NCBI RefSeq assembly: GCF_001424195.1
Contig: NZ_LMOO01000008.1
Coordinates: 62,001 to 126,000 of the forward strand
Direction of reading: 5' to 3'
Length of the DNA stretch: 64,000 nucleotides
Origin: Cellulomonas sp. Leaf334
GTDB taxonomy: Bacteria > Actinomycetota > Actinomycetes > Actinomycetales > Cellulomonadaceae
The notes below the pieces were generated by a model. It saw only the letters and a list, made by a program, of their open reading frames with translations. It was not told where the DNA came from and did no database searches. The stretch's first letter is position 1; each line of letters starts with the position of its first letter. This document shows positions 42,362 to 51,048 of the stretch, in pieces. The position numbers and the translations under genes were made by a program.

Positions 42362-44055
42362 CGAACGTCGTCGACATCCAGAACCTGCACGTCTCGTTCG
42401 CCACCGACTCCGGCACCGTCCGGGCCGTCGAGGGCGTCACGCTCCAGGTCGCCTCCGGCGAGGTGCTCGCGATCGTCGGCGAGTCCGGGTCCGGCAAGAC
42501 CGTCACCGCACGCTCGATCCTGGGCCTGCTGCCGGAGACCGCCCTGAGCAGCGGCACGGTCATGCTCACCCGCAAGGACGGGTCCGCGACGCACGACATC
42601 GTCACGCTGCGCGGGAGCGACCTGCGCGACGTGCGCGGCCGCGACGCGGCGATGGTGTTCCAGGAGCCGTCCACCGCGCTGAACCCGGTGTTCCCGGTGG
42701 GCTGGCAGATCGCGGAGGGTCTGAAGGCGCACCGCAAGATCTCCGACAAGGACGCCCGCGCGCAGGCGATCGACGTCCTGCGGCTGGTCGGCATCCCCGA
42801 CCCGGAGCACCGCGTCGACCACTACCCGCACCAGTTCTCGGGCGGGCAGAAGCAGCGCATCGTCATCGCCCAGGCTCTCGTCCTGGACCCGGGCCTGATC
42901 ATCGCCGACGAGCCGACGACCGCGCTCGACGTCACCGTGCAGGCCGAGATCCTCGACCTGCTGCGCCGCCTCCCCCAGGAGTTCGGCTCCGCGATCGTCC
43001 TGATCACGCACAACATGGGTGTCGTCGCGGACCTCGCCGACCGGGTCGCGGTCATGTTCAACGGCGAGATCGTCGAGCAGGCCGACGTCCGCACCCTGTT
43101 CTCGTCGCCCCAGCACCCGTACACGCAGCGGCTCCTCGATGCCGTGCCCCGCGTGGGCGGGCGCCGGCTGCGGGACCGGGTACGGGTCGCCGACGAGCTC
43201 GAGGCGGTGGTCGTCGACGAGTCGGCGACGCCCGTCGTCGAGGCGAGCGACCTGCGGATCGTGTACCCGGGCCGCCTGCGGCAGCCCGCGTTCACGGCCG
43301 TCGACGGCGTGAACCTGGCCATCCGCCCCGGCGAGGTGCTCGGCCTCGTGGGCGAGTCGGGCAGCGGCAAGACGACGATCGGCCGCGCGATCGCCGGGCT
43401 CACCCCGATCAGCGGCGGCTCGCTGAAGGTCCACGGCGTCGAGATGCTCGACGTCAAGGAGAAGGTCTTCCGACCGGTCCGCAAGCGCATCGGGTTCGTC
43501 TTCCAGGACCCGGCGACCAGCTTCAACCCGCTGCTCACGATCGCGCAGTGCGTCGCGGAGCCGATGGTCGTGCACGGTCTGGCGCCGAACCCCGAGGAGG
43601 CCCGGCCGCGCGTCGACGAGCTCATGGAGGCCGTCCAGCTGCCCAAGGCGTTCGGCGACCGGTTCCCGCACGAGCTCTCCGGGGGCCAGCGCCAGCGTGC
43701 GAGCCTGGCCCGGGCGCTCATCCTCGGCCCCGAGCTGCTCATCGCCGACGAGCCGACCAGCGCCCTGGACGTCTCCGTGCAGGCCAGGGTCCTCGACCTG
43801 TTCGCCCGCCTGCAGGCCGAGCTGGGGTTCGCGTGCCTGTTCATCAGCCACGACCTGGCCGTCGTCGACCTGCTGGCCCACCGGATCGCGGTCCTGCACC
43901 GCGGGGTGCTCGTCGAGGAGGGCACGGGTGACCAGGTGCTGGGCGCACCGAAGCACCCGTACACGCAGCGGCTGCTGGCGTCCCTGCCGGTCCCGGACCC
44001 GGTCGAGCAGGCCGCCCGCCGGGAGACGTGGAGGAACCTGCGCGCGCACGGGTGA
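42358..44055 (+). CDS. Fused double ABC ATPase (DppD-DppF type)
   Basis: A 565-residue protein with two ATPase modules in one chain. First: Walker A GESGSGKTV, signature FSGGQKQRI, Walker B LIIADEPTTALD. Second: GESGSGKTT, LSGGQRQRA, LLIADEPTSALD. Each is followed by the oligopeptide-type C-terminal extension (HPYTQRLLDAVP; HPYTQRLLASLP) that can bind an Fe-S or substrate signal in some members. The fusion keeps the stoichiometry of the two motor halves. It closes the operon; a hairpin follows immediately. Confidence 0.93.
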   Translation: MTNVVDIQNLHVSFATDSGTVRAVEGVTLQVASGEVLAIVGESGSGKTVTARSILGLLPETALSSGTVMLTRKDGSATHDIVTLRGSDLRDVRGRDAAMVFQEPSTALNPVFPVGWQIAEGLKAHRKISDKDARAQAIDVLRLVGIPDPEHRVDHYPHQFSGGQKQRIVIAQALVLDPGLIIADEPTTALDVTVQAEILDLLRRLPQEFGSAIVLITHNMGVVADLADRVAVMFNGEIVEQADVRTLFSSPQHPYTQRLLDAVPRVGGRRLRDRVRVADELEAVVVDESATPVVEASDLRIVYPGRLRQPAFTAVDGVNLAIRPGEVLGLVGESGSGKTTIGRAIAGLTPISGGSLKVHGVEMLDVKEKVFRPVRKRIGFVFQDPATSFNPLLTIAQCVAEPMVVHGLAPNPEEARPRVDELMEAVQLPKAFGDRFPHELSGGQRQRASLARALILGPELLIADEPTSALDVSVQARVLDLFARLQAELGFACLFISHDLAVVDLLAHRIAVLHRGVLVEEGTGDQVLGAPKHPYTQRLLASLPVPDPVEQAARRETWRNLRAHG

Positions 44056-44061
44056 ACGTCG

Positions 44062-44085
44062 GGCCGGTTCACCCCCGGGTGGACC
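44062..44085 (+). terminator. Hairpin after the ABC importer operon
   Basis: CCGGTTCACCC pairs with GGGTGGACCGG with one G-T pair and a loop of CC, seven bases after the last stop. It probably ends the importer transcript. Confidence 0.7.
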
Positions 44086-44107
44086 GGTCCGCTCCTAGCG
44101 TGGCGGG

Positions 44108-44584
44108 ATGCCCCTCGCTGACCAGCAGGTTCGCTCGCGCCTCGTGCGCGTGCTCGCGCTGCTGGCTGCCCTGGCGACGATCCCGCTGTGGGCTCCCCCG
44201 GACCACGCGACCACGTCCGACGGCGTCTTTATGGTCGCGGCCGCGTCACCACCCGGGGTGGTGCCCGTCCGCCTCACGTCCCTCGTGCTCGTCGTGCTGC
44301 TCGGCGGGCTGACCCTGTGGCGCGGACGACGGGTCGTCGCGCTCTACGCGGTCCCGGCCCTCGCGCTGAGCTGGGTCTGGTGGCAGACGGAGGGCGGCGG
44401 CAGCTACACGGTCGCGCTGACCGGGTCGGACGCCCCGCACGCGTTCACGTCCCCGTGGTTCGCGGTCTCGGTGGCCTCCACCCTCCTGGTGGCGCTCACG
44501 TGGACCCTCGCGCTCCTCGGGATCGTCCCACTGATCAGGCGACAGATGCCTCGCGACGGGCCGAGTAGCGGTCGTACAGCGTGA
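44108..44584 (+). CDS. Hypothetical four-helix membrane protein
   Basis: A 158-residue hydrophobic protein with four predicted helices (VRVLALLAALATIPLW, VPVRLTSLVLVVLLGGLTLW, ALYAVPALALSWVWW, FAVSVASTLLVALTWTLALL). No motif. Its last 50 bases overlap the convergent carotenoid-cluster membrane gene; codon use and hydrophobicity on this strand look real. Function unknown. Confidence 0.6.
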   Translation: MPLADQQVRSRLVRVLALLAALATIPLWAPPDHATTSDGVFMVAAASPPGVVPVRLTSLVLVVLLGGLTLWRGRRVVALYAVPALALSWVWWQTEGGGSYTVALTGSDAPHAFTSPWFAVSVASTLLVALTWTLALLGIVPLIRRQMPRDGPSSGRTA

Positions 44585-45599
44585 CGACGAGGGCCACGAC
44601 GTAGGCGAACAGCAGGACGTCACCCACGGACACCTGTCCCCGCTGCCCGGTCGCGAACGCCGCGAAGACCAGCATGGCGACGACGCTGATGACGGTGTTG
44701 ACGACGACCTCGACGCCGAGGGACGCCCGCCCGCGCCACAGGGCCAGCACCGCGTGGACGAGCACCGTCCCGGTGACGACGAGCGCCACCACGGACAGCG
44801 GACCCTCCGTCGCCGGATAGGACTCGAACAGCACCGCGGTGACCAGGCCGGCCAGCACGACCTTCTCGGCAAGGTGAGCGACACCCCGCGGCGCGACCCC
44901 GACAGGACCCCGCGGCACCCAGCCCACCCGCTGGGCGACGACGTCCGCGTCCACCGTGAACGGCCAGTCCGCGGGCGGCAGCCGCCGGAGCAGGCGAGGA
45001 CCGACCACGACCAGCACCACCGCGAGGGCCGCCAGCACACCCCAGACCCACGGGTGCGCGTCGACGAGCTCCCCGAACTCGTCGGTGAAGTCCAGCTGCG
45101 CGACGTGGATCCACCACTCCTGCGGCAGCTTGATCACGACCCAGATCAGCCCCGCCGTCCAGAGGAACGCTGCCCGGCTCAGGCGCGCTGCGTCCCACCG
45201 CGTCCGGACCACCTCGATCGCGATGACGAAGTACTCGAACGTGTTCGGGAAGACCATGAGCAGCCAGCGCTCGTCGGTGAGCTCGAACAGGAGCACCCCG
45301 ACCAGCCGGTAGTACCAGAGGAACGCCGCGACGCCGACCGCGAACGGGTTGCGCCAGTTCCGCAGCACCGACAGGTACGCGATCGTCAGGTAGTAGATGT
45401 CGAGCGCCTTGTCGTACGACTGGTAGTTGTCGAGCGGCAGACCCGTGAAGGCGGCGAAGATCGACTTGTCGATGCCGTCGATCACCAGCGCCGCCAGGAT
45501 CGCCGGCAGCGGGAACCGCGGGATGAACAGCGGCACCACCAGTCGCAGCCCCACGACCAGCACGAACACCGCCCAGTCGACCGTGCTCGCGTCCGCCAT
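44535..45599 (-). CDS. Large multi-helix membrane protein at the end of the carotenoid operon
   Basis: A 354-residue membrane protein of no family I can name, with about eight or nine helices. The central stretch (YYLTIAYLSVLRNW, AFLWYYRLVGVLLFEL, NTFEYFVIAIEVVR, IKLPQEWWIHVAQLDFTDE) is rich in Trp, Tyr and Arg in helices, as in lipid- or isoprenoid-handling membrane proteins. The start lies 23 bases after the crtEb-like stop with no terminator between them, so it is probably the last gene of the carotenoid operon. A role in transport, localisation or modification of the C50 carotenoid is a guess from context. The convergent overlap downstream is 50 bases. Confidence 0.7.
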   Translation of the reverse strand: MADASTVDWAVFVLVVGLRLVVPLFIPRFPLPAILAALVIDGIDKSIFAAFTGLPLDNYQSYDKALDIYYLTIAYLSVLRNWRNPFAVGVAAFLWYYRLVGVLLFELTDERWLLMVFPNTFEYFVIAIEVVRTRWDAARLSRAAFLWTAGLIWVVIKLPQEWWIHVAQLDFTDEFGELVDAHPWVWGVLAALAVVLVVVGPRLLRRLPPADWPFTVDADVVAQRVGWVPRGPVGVAPRGVAHLAEKVVLAGLVTAVLFESYPATEGPLSVVALVVTGTVLVHAVLALWRGRASLGVEVVVNTVISVVAMLVFAAFATGQRGQVSVGDVLLFAYVVALVVTLYDRYSARREASVA

Positions 45600-45622
45600 G
45601 TCCGGACTGTAGAGGACCAGCC

Positions 45623-46495
45623 TCAGCCGGTGCGGGCGATCACGATCAGCAGCATCGTGACCAGGAACCCGGTGACCAGGTTCAGCCAGAGGAACCGGCG
45701 CCAGCCGGTGTTGGCGCGCTCACAGTCGTCGTCGCGGACCGACCAGAACTGCGCGGTGCTGATCGCGTACGGGATCGGCAGCACCGCGGCGAGCGCTCCG
45801 GGCCACGGCACGACGAGCAGGACGGCGGCCGCGAGCACGTAGAGCACCGTGGCGGCCACGACCGTCGGGTGCGCGCCGAGCGCGGTCGCGACGGACGCGA
45901 TCCCGCCCTCCCGGTCCGCGCGCACGTCCTGCACGGCCCCGAACGCGTGCGACGCCATCCCCCAGAGCACGAACGCGACCAGCACGGGCCACGTCGTCGA
46001 GGCGCCCAGGTCCGCGCCCACCAGCACCAGCGCGTACAGCAGCGGCCCGACGAAGTGCATCGCGGACGTCAGCGAGTCGAGGACCGGGCGTTCCTTGAAC
46101 CGCAGGACCGGCGCCGAGTACGCGACGACGAGGAACAGGACCAGGGCGAGGGTCGCGTTCGCGGCGGCGTCGCCGACCAGCAGGAGGTAGACCACGAACG
46201 GGACCGTCGTGACGAGGCACGCCCACAGGATCCGGCGGTGCACCTCACGCGCTCGCGCGGGCTCGACCAGGCCGCCCTCGATCCCGCCCTTGCGCGGGTT
46301 GCGCAGGTCGGAGGCGTAGTCGAACACGTCGTTGATCCCGTACATCAGCAGGTTGTAGGGACCGAGGAAGAACAGGGTGCCGACGACGAACGTCACGTCG
46401 AGGCGTCCGCCGGTCGCCAGCAGGTAGCCGGCCGCGAACGGGTACGCCGTGTTGATCCAGGAGAACGGCCGGGACGCGGCGAGGACCTCTCTCAC
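45623..46495 (-). CDS. crtEb: Lycopene elongase (UbiA-type prenyltransferase)
   Basis: A 290-residue membrane prenyltransferase. The Asp-rich first motif NDVFDYASDLRNPRKGG and the second, DVRADREGG, bind the isoprenyl diphosphate; about eight helices lie between and after. In C50 carotenoid makers this enzyme adds two C5 units to lycopene (C40) to give flavuxanthin-type C50 products. The GTG start overlaps the crtYf stop. The neighbours crtYe and crtYf and crtI support this assignment over menaquinone UbiA enzymes. Confidence 0.9.
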   Translation of the reverse strand: MREVLAASRPFSWINTAYPFAAGYLLATGGRLDVTFVVGTLFFLGPYNLLMYGINDVFDYASDLRNPRKGGIEGGLVEPARAREVHRRILWACLVTTVPFVVYLLLVGDAAANATLALVLFLVVAYSAPVLRFKERPVLDSLTSAMHFVGPLLYALVLVGADLGASTTWPVLVAFVLWGMASHAFGAVQDVRADREGGIASVATALGAHPTVVAATVLYVLAAAVLLVVPWPGALAAVLPIPYAISTAQFWSVRDDDCERANTGWRRFLWLNLVTGFLVTMLLIVIARTG

Positions 46496-46791
46496 TCGGT
46501 CCGTCCCTTGCGACGCCCGAGCACGACCCAGAGCACCGGCATGCCGACCGCTGCGGCGATCGCGTAGGCGAAGTCCTCCAGGGGCGCGCCCCACACGTAC
46601 ACCCCGAGGATCTTGTCCGGGTCGAAGACGTACAGGTCCGCGGCGATCATGAGCGTGTCGAACACGGCCGTGAGCACGCAGAGGATCAGCACCGTCAGCA
46701 GGATCGGCACCGCCCGCATCCGGCGCAGCACCGGCCAGCAGACCGCCCCGAGCAGGGCGAGCACGATCACGTTGAGCACGATGTTGGTCAC
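46492..46791 (-). CDS. crtYf: C50 carotenoid cyclase subunit CrtYf-like
   Basis: A 99-residue membrane protein with three helices and the loop PLEDFAYAIA that contains the cyclase acidic residues. CrtYe/CrtYf heterodimers close the rings at the ends of the C50 precursor. It overlaps crtYe upstream (ATGA) and crtEb downstream. Confidence 0.9.
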   Translation of the reverse strand: MTNIVLNVIVLALLGAVCWPVLRRMRAVPILLTVLILCVLTAVFDTLMIAADLYVFDPDKILGVYVWGAPLEDFAYAIAAAVGMPVLWVVLGRRKGRTE

Positions 46792-47120
46792 GAGGACTCG
46801 CCCCTCCAGCGGTCGAGCGCCCGCCAGGCCAGCAGCGCCGTATAGCAGAGCAGCGCCAGGAAGAACGCCTCCTCGACGGGGAGCTCGGGCGCCAGCAGCA
46901 GGCCCGTCATGTGCGGGGAGTCGCCGCGCGCGAAGATGCCGAGCACCAGCCCGATCCCGTCCCAGAGCAGGAAGCCGACGACGCCGATCCCCACGGCCAG
47001 GGCTGCCCGGCGGGGGTCGGACCAGAACGCGAGCCGGAACCTGCGGTCCAGCACGGCGAGGCCGCCCAGCGACAGGAGCAGGGCGCCGAGGTACGCCATG
47101 CCCGTGAGCACATCAACCAA
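46788..47120 (-). CDS. crtYe: C50 carotenoid cyclase subunit CrtYe-like
   Basis: A 110-residue three-helix membrane protein. Hallmarks are LAVLDRRFRLAFW and the acidic PVEEAFF loop of the cyclase. The start is uncertain: TTG at 47120 overlaps the crtI stop by eight bases, GTG at 47111 and ATG at 47099 are in frame. Homologues match from about TGMAYLGALLLS onward. It pairs with CrtYf. Confidence 0.88.
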   Translation of the reverse strand: MVDVLTGMAYLGALLLSLGGLAVLDRRFRLAFWSDPRRAALAVGIGVVGFLLWDGIGLVLGIFARGDSPHMTGLLLAPELPVEEAFFLALLCYTALLAWRALDRWRGESS

Positions 47121-48759
47121 CAGTTTCGCTCCACACCCCGCGCGGCCGCGCGGACGCCAGGAAGCCCGGACGCAGCGGCGCGGGCAGGGGTCGCGACGAC
47201 GTCTCCCCGAGCATCCGCTTGACGACGAGCTCGGCGCTGATCAGGCACATCGGCAGTCCCACACCCGGGATCGTGCCACCTCCGACGTGCAGCACGTTCG
47301 GGACGCGCGCCGACGCGTCGCCGGGCCGGAACATCGCGCTCTGCCGCAGGGTGTGCTCCATCCCGAGGGCCGTCCCGCGCCAGGCGGAGAAGTCACGGGC
47401 GAAGTCCGCGGGGGCGACGACCCGGCGGGTCACCACGCGGTCGCGCAGCCCGGGGATGCCCGCCCAGGCGCCGACCTGGTCGAGGTACCGGTCCGCGTGC
47501 CGCTCGACCTCGTCCCGGTCCCCTGCGCCCAGAGCCGGGTCCGCGGGGAACGGGACGAGCACGAACAGGTTCTCGTGCCCCGGCGGCGCGGCGGTCGGGT
47601 CGCTCGCGGTGGTCCGCGACACGTACATCGACGCGGCCTCGGGGATCCGCAGACCGTCCGGCGGGGTCGAGCGTCCCGACCCGAGGATGTCCTCGAAGTT
47701 GCCCGGCCAGTCGCGCGTGAAGAACAGCGAGTGGTGCGCCAGCTCGGGCAGCTCACCCCGGACGCCGGCCATGACGAGAAGAGCCGAGATCCCCGGCCCC
47801 CGGTCCTCCCACCACGCGTCGGGCAGCTCGCGGTGCGCGCCGAGCAGCGAGGTCTCCGTGTGGTGGCGGTCCGCGGCGGACACGACGACGTCCGCCTCGA
47901 CGACGGTCCCGTCGGCCAGCCGGACCCCGCGCGCCCGGCCTGACCTGCGCGGATGCCTCACGGTGGGCCGGTCGTCGTCGATCTCGACGGCGGCCACCTC
48001 GGCACCCGTCCGGATCTCGACACCCTCCTTGCGGGCGATCCGCTCCAGCGCCTCGATGATCGTGTACATCCCACCCCGGGGGAAACGTACGCCGTCGACG
48101 AGGTCCAGGTGGCTCATGAGCGAGTACAGCGCGGGCACCCGGTACGGCGACGACCCGAGGAAGACCGCGTGGTAGCCGAGCACCTGCCGGAGCACCGGGT
48201 CGGTCACCGTCGCGGCGACCTTGTCCGCGAGCGTGCCCGTCAGCAGCCCGGCCAGCGTCCGGGACTTCCTGACCACGTCGAGCGACAGGAGCCGGTCGGG
48301 CCGCGCGAACGTCGTGTAGAGGAACGCGTCGAGCGCCGTCCGGTACGCCTCCGTCGAGTCCTGCGTGTACCTGCGGATCGCGGCGCCCGCGCCGGGCTCG
48401 CGCGCCTCGAACGTCGCCCAGTTGGTCTCGGCGTCGCCGACGACGTCGAACGGCTCCGACCGTCCACCGTCGACCGGTTCCGGGAACAACCGGTACGCGG
48501 GGTCCAGCCGGTCCAGCTCGACGTGGTCCTCGATCCGCTCGCCCAGCAGCGCGAACGCGTGCTCGAACACCTCCGGCATGAAGTACCAGGACGGTCCGGT
48601 GTCGAACCGGAACCCGTCGACCGAGAACGTCCCGGCCCGGCCGCCGAGCTGGTCGTGGCGTTCCAGCAGGGTCACCAGGGCACCCCCGCGGGCCAGCAGG
48701 GCGGCGGTGGTCAGCCCCGCGATGCCGCCGCCGACGACGACGACGCGTCCCGGTGTCAT
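47113..48759 (-). CDS. crtI: Phytoene desaturase
   Basis: A 548-residue FAD-dependent desaturase that converts phytoene to lycopene. N-terminal dinucleotide motif VVVGGGIAGLTTAALLARGG, GGRAGTFSVDGFRFDTGPSWY core, and the C-terminal GGGTIPGVGLPMCLISAELV that closes the FAD site. It is cytoplasmic, membrane-associated. It overlaps crtB by an ATGA and crtYe by a few bases. Confidence 0.94.
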   Translation of the reverse strand: MTPGRVVVVGGGIAGLTTAALLARGGALVTLLERHDQLGGRAGTFSVDGFRFDTGPSWYFMPEVFEHAFALLGERIEDHVELDRLDPAYRLFPEPVDGGRSEPFDVVGDAETNWATFEAREPGAGAAIRRYTQDSTEAYRTALDAFLYTTFARPDRLLSLDVVRKSRTLAGLLTGTLADKVAATVTDPVLRQVLGYHAVFLGSSPYRVPALYSLMSHLDLVDGVRFPRGGMYTIIEALERIARKEGVEIRTGAEVAAVEIDDDRPTVRHPRRSGRARGVRLADGTVVEADVVVSAADRHHTETSLLGAHRELPDAWWEDRGPGISALLVMAGVRGELPELAHHSLFFTRDWPGNFEDILGSGRSTPPDGLRIPEAASMYVSRTTASDPTAAPPGHENLFVLVPFPADPALGAGDRDEVERHADRYLDQVGAWAGIPGLRDRVVTRRVVAPADFARDFSAWRGTALGMEHTLRQSAMFRPGDASARVPNVLHVGGGTIPGVGLPMCLISAELVVKRMLGETSSRPLPAPLRPGFLASARPRGVWSETVG

Positions 48760-49670
48760 GCGTCGGGGCGTCCTGAGTCGTCAGCCCGCCCCGCCCGTAC
48801 CTCCGCCAGCACCGACTCGCCCACGACGAGCAGCTTGACCGGCGTGGGGAGCCGCACCCGGCCGACCAGCAGCTCCTCGGGCGGCCGCGACGCGATCTCG
48901 TCGAGCAGCCGCTGGTAGAGCGCGAGCGTGGCGCCGACCGCGTAACGCGCCCGCCGCGGCAGGCTCGGCACCGCAGCCCGCGCCGCCTCCACGTCGTCGG
49001 TGATCTCGTGCAGGATCGCGCTCAGCTGCGCGTCGTCCAGGTGTCCCGGCGTCGTGCCGGGGAAGTAGGTGCGGCCGAGCTCGTCGGTGTCGGCACCGAG
49101 GTCGCGCAGGAAGTTGATCTTCTGGAAGGCCGCGCCGAGCGCCCGGGCCCCGGTCACCTGCGCCTCGTCGGGCTCCCGGACCGGCTCGCCTGGCTTCCTG
49201 TCCTCGTTGAGGAACGCGCGCACGCACATCAGGCCCACCACCTCGGCGGAGCCGTAGACGTAGGCCTCGTAGCTGGCCCGGTCGTGCTCGCGGACGGTCA
49301 GGTCCGCCCGCATGGAGGCGAAGAACGGCACCGTCTCCGCGGCGCTGATCCCGACGCGACGGGCCGTGCGGGCGAACGCGTGCACCACCAGGTTCGTCGA
49401 GTAGCCCGTCCGCAGCGCGCGGACCGTCTGCTCCTCCAGCTCGTCCAGCTCCGCGCCCGCGTCGTCGCCGCGGTAGGTGTCGACCACCTCGTCGGCCAGC
49501 CGCACCAGGGCGTACACCGCGCGGATGTCCTCCTGGCCCCGTCGCCCGAGCAGACGGGTACCCAGGCCGAACGACGTGGAGTAGGCGGCCAGCACGCCCG
49601 CGCTCGTGCGCGCGGCCGTCGCGTCGTACAACCGCAGCGCCCGGTCGCGCGCTGTCCGCAGGTCCGTCAT
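48756..49670 (-). CDS. crtB: Phytoene synthase
   Basis: A 304-residue squalene/phytoene synthase family enzyme that joins two geranylgeranyl diphosphates. Aspartate-rich motifs ADEVVDTY and NFLRDLGADTDELGRTYFP bind the substrates via Mg2+. GGGGGAG precedes the ATG. It is 16 bases downstream of crtE, and its stop overlaps the crtI start. Confidence 0.94.
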   Translation of the reverse strand: MTDLRTARDRALRLYDATAARTSAGVLAAYSTSFGLGTRLLGRRGQEDIRAVYALVRLADEVVDTYRGDDAGAELDELEEQTVRALRTGYSTNLVVHAFARTARRVGISAAETVPFFASMRADLTVREHDRASYEAYVYGSAEVVGLMCVRAFLNEDRKPGEPVREPDEAQVTGARALGAAFQKINFLRDLGADTDELGRTYFPGTTPGHLDDAQLSAILHEITDDVEAARAAVPSLPRRARYAVGATLALYQRLLDEIASRPPEELLVGRVRLPTPVKLLVVGESVLAEVRAGRADDSGRPDA

Positions 49671-49686
49671 CGACTCCCCCAGCACC

Positions 49687-50829
49687 TCAGTGACCTCGTC
49701 CGACCAGATCGTCGACGACGCCCACAAGGTAGCCTCCCAACGGCTCCGGCACCCCGTCCACCGCGAGCTCCCGCGCGCGCTGCCCGGTGGCCCGTGCCAG
49801 CTCGCGCACCGCGTCGAGCGCCCCGCTCGACACCATGACCCCGCGCACGACGGCGGCTCCCGCGTCGTCCAGGTCCACCCTGCCCACGTGCGCGTCGAGG
49901 GCTGCGCACCCGGCGTCGTCCGCCATCGCGTAGGCCCGGCGCAGCAGCTCGGTCCGCTTCCCCTCGCGCAGGTCCGACAGCACCGACTTGCCGGTCACCG
50001 CGGGGTCGCCGAACACCCCCAGGTCGTCGTCGGCGAGCTGGAACGCGACGCCGAGGGCGGACCCCACGGCACCGAGCCGGGCCACCTGCGCGTCGTCGGC
50101 CCCGGCCAGGACCGCACCGACGACCAGGGGCAGGCTGCCCGAGTACGCGGCCGTCTTCAGCTCCGCGACCGCGAGCGCGTCCACGTCCCGCGGCGACGAC
50201 AGCGCGCCCGTCACGTCGAGCAGCTCGCCGACGACGGTGGTCTCGATGCCCTCGGCCAGCAGCCCGACCACGCGCAGGACGGCGGCGCTGTCCGCGGGTG
50301 CGCTCGCCGCGAGCGCGAACGCCGACGCGATGGCCAGGTCCCCCGCCAGCAGGCCGGCGGCGAGCACCTGGTCCGACACGGTCCGCTCGGGCAGTCCTCG
50401 GCCGGCGAGCCTCGCGCGCGCCGCCCCGGCGACGTTGGGCCGACCGCGGCGCACCTCGTCGTGGTCGAGCAGGTCGTCGTGGACGAGCATCGCGGCGTGC
50501 AGCACCTCGACGGCGGCGGCGACGGGTGCGATCGCCGCCGCGTCCTGCCCGCCCAGCCCGAGGTAGGAGGCGACCGCGAGCCGTGGACGCATGAGCTTGC
50601 CCCCGACACCGTCCGCAAGGTCGGTCCAGAGCTGCACCGCGACGTCGGAGCGGGTGGCCGCGGCGCGCACGCGCGCGTCGAGGAAGTCCTGCAGCACGGC
50701 CGAGGTCACGGCCATCGTGCGCTCGACGGACTCCGCGAGGTCCGCGCGCCCGGCGGCCTCCGCGCGCGCGTCGGCCTCGTGACCCTGCAATGCCCTCGGT
50801 GAGGTCCGCAGCGCCGGCTCGACGTACAT
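49687..50829 (-). CDS. crtE: Geranylgeranyl diphosphate synthase
   Basis: A 380-residue prenyl diphosphate synthase. The first Asp-rich region is HAAMLVHDDLLDHDEVRRG (DDxxD), the second LADDDLGVFGD, with the substrate Arg of GGKLMRPRLAV. It makes the C20 precursor for carotenoids. First gene of the operon; upstream is a divergent promoter region with a palindrome shared with galE. Confidence 0.92.
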   Translation of the reverse strand: MYVEPALRTSPRALQGHEADARAEAAGRADLAESVERTMAVTSAVLQDFLDARVRAAATRSDVAVQLWTDLADGVGGKLMRPRLAVASYLGLGGQDAAAIAPVAAAVEVLHAAMLVHDDLLDHDEVRRGRPNVAGAARARLAGRGLPERTVSDQVLAAGLLAGDLAIASAFALAASAPADSAAVLRVVGLLAEGIETTVVGELLDVTGALSSPRDVDALAVAELKTAAYSGSLPLVVGAVLAGADDAQVARLGAVGSALGVAFQLADDDLGVFGDPAVTGKSVLSDLREGKRTELLRRAYAMADDAGCAALDAHVGRVDLDDAGAAVVRGVMVSSGALDAVRELARATGQRARELAVDGVPEPLGGYLVGVVDDLVGRGH

Positions 50830-50894
50830 GCGCTCTCCCGTCGTCGCTCCTGAACAGGTCCGTCCGCCTCGCCGTCCGGAGCCCCGACGAGAAA

Positions 50895-50914
50895 TACTCA
50901 GCATACTGAGCATC
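50895..50914. promoter_or_regulatory. Repeat array in the crtE promoter region
   Basis: On the minus strand ATGCTCAGT and ATGCTGAGT stand in tandem; on both strands CTCAG-CATA-CTGAG (50897-50910) is an inverted repeat. It lies 66-85 bases upstream of crtE. In Corynebacterium a MarR-type CrtR controls crtE from such a site; no crtR is next to this cluster. Confidence 0.5.
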
Positions 50915-51048
50915 CTCCGGACCGCCACCGCACGAGGCTGTCCTGCACCCTTCGGCCCGAAGGCCCGCGACGGATGCACCTCCCGCCGACTTTCTTCCCT
51001 GCCAGGACCGGTCAGCCGTCGACGGCGGTCGTCGGTACGCTCGGCTGC

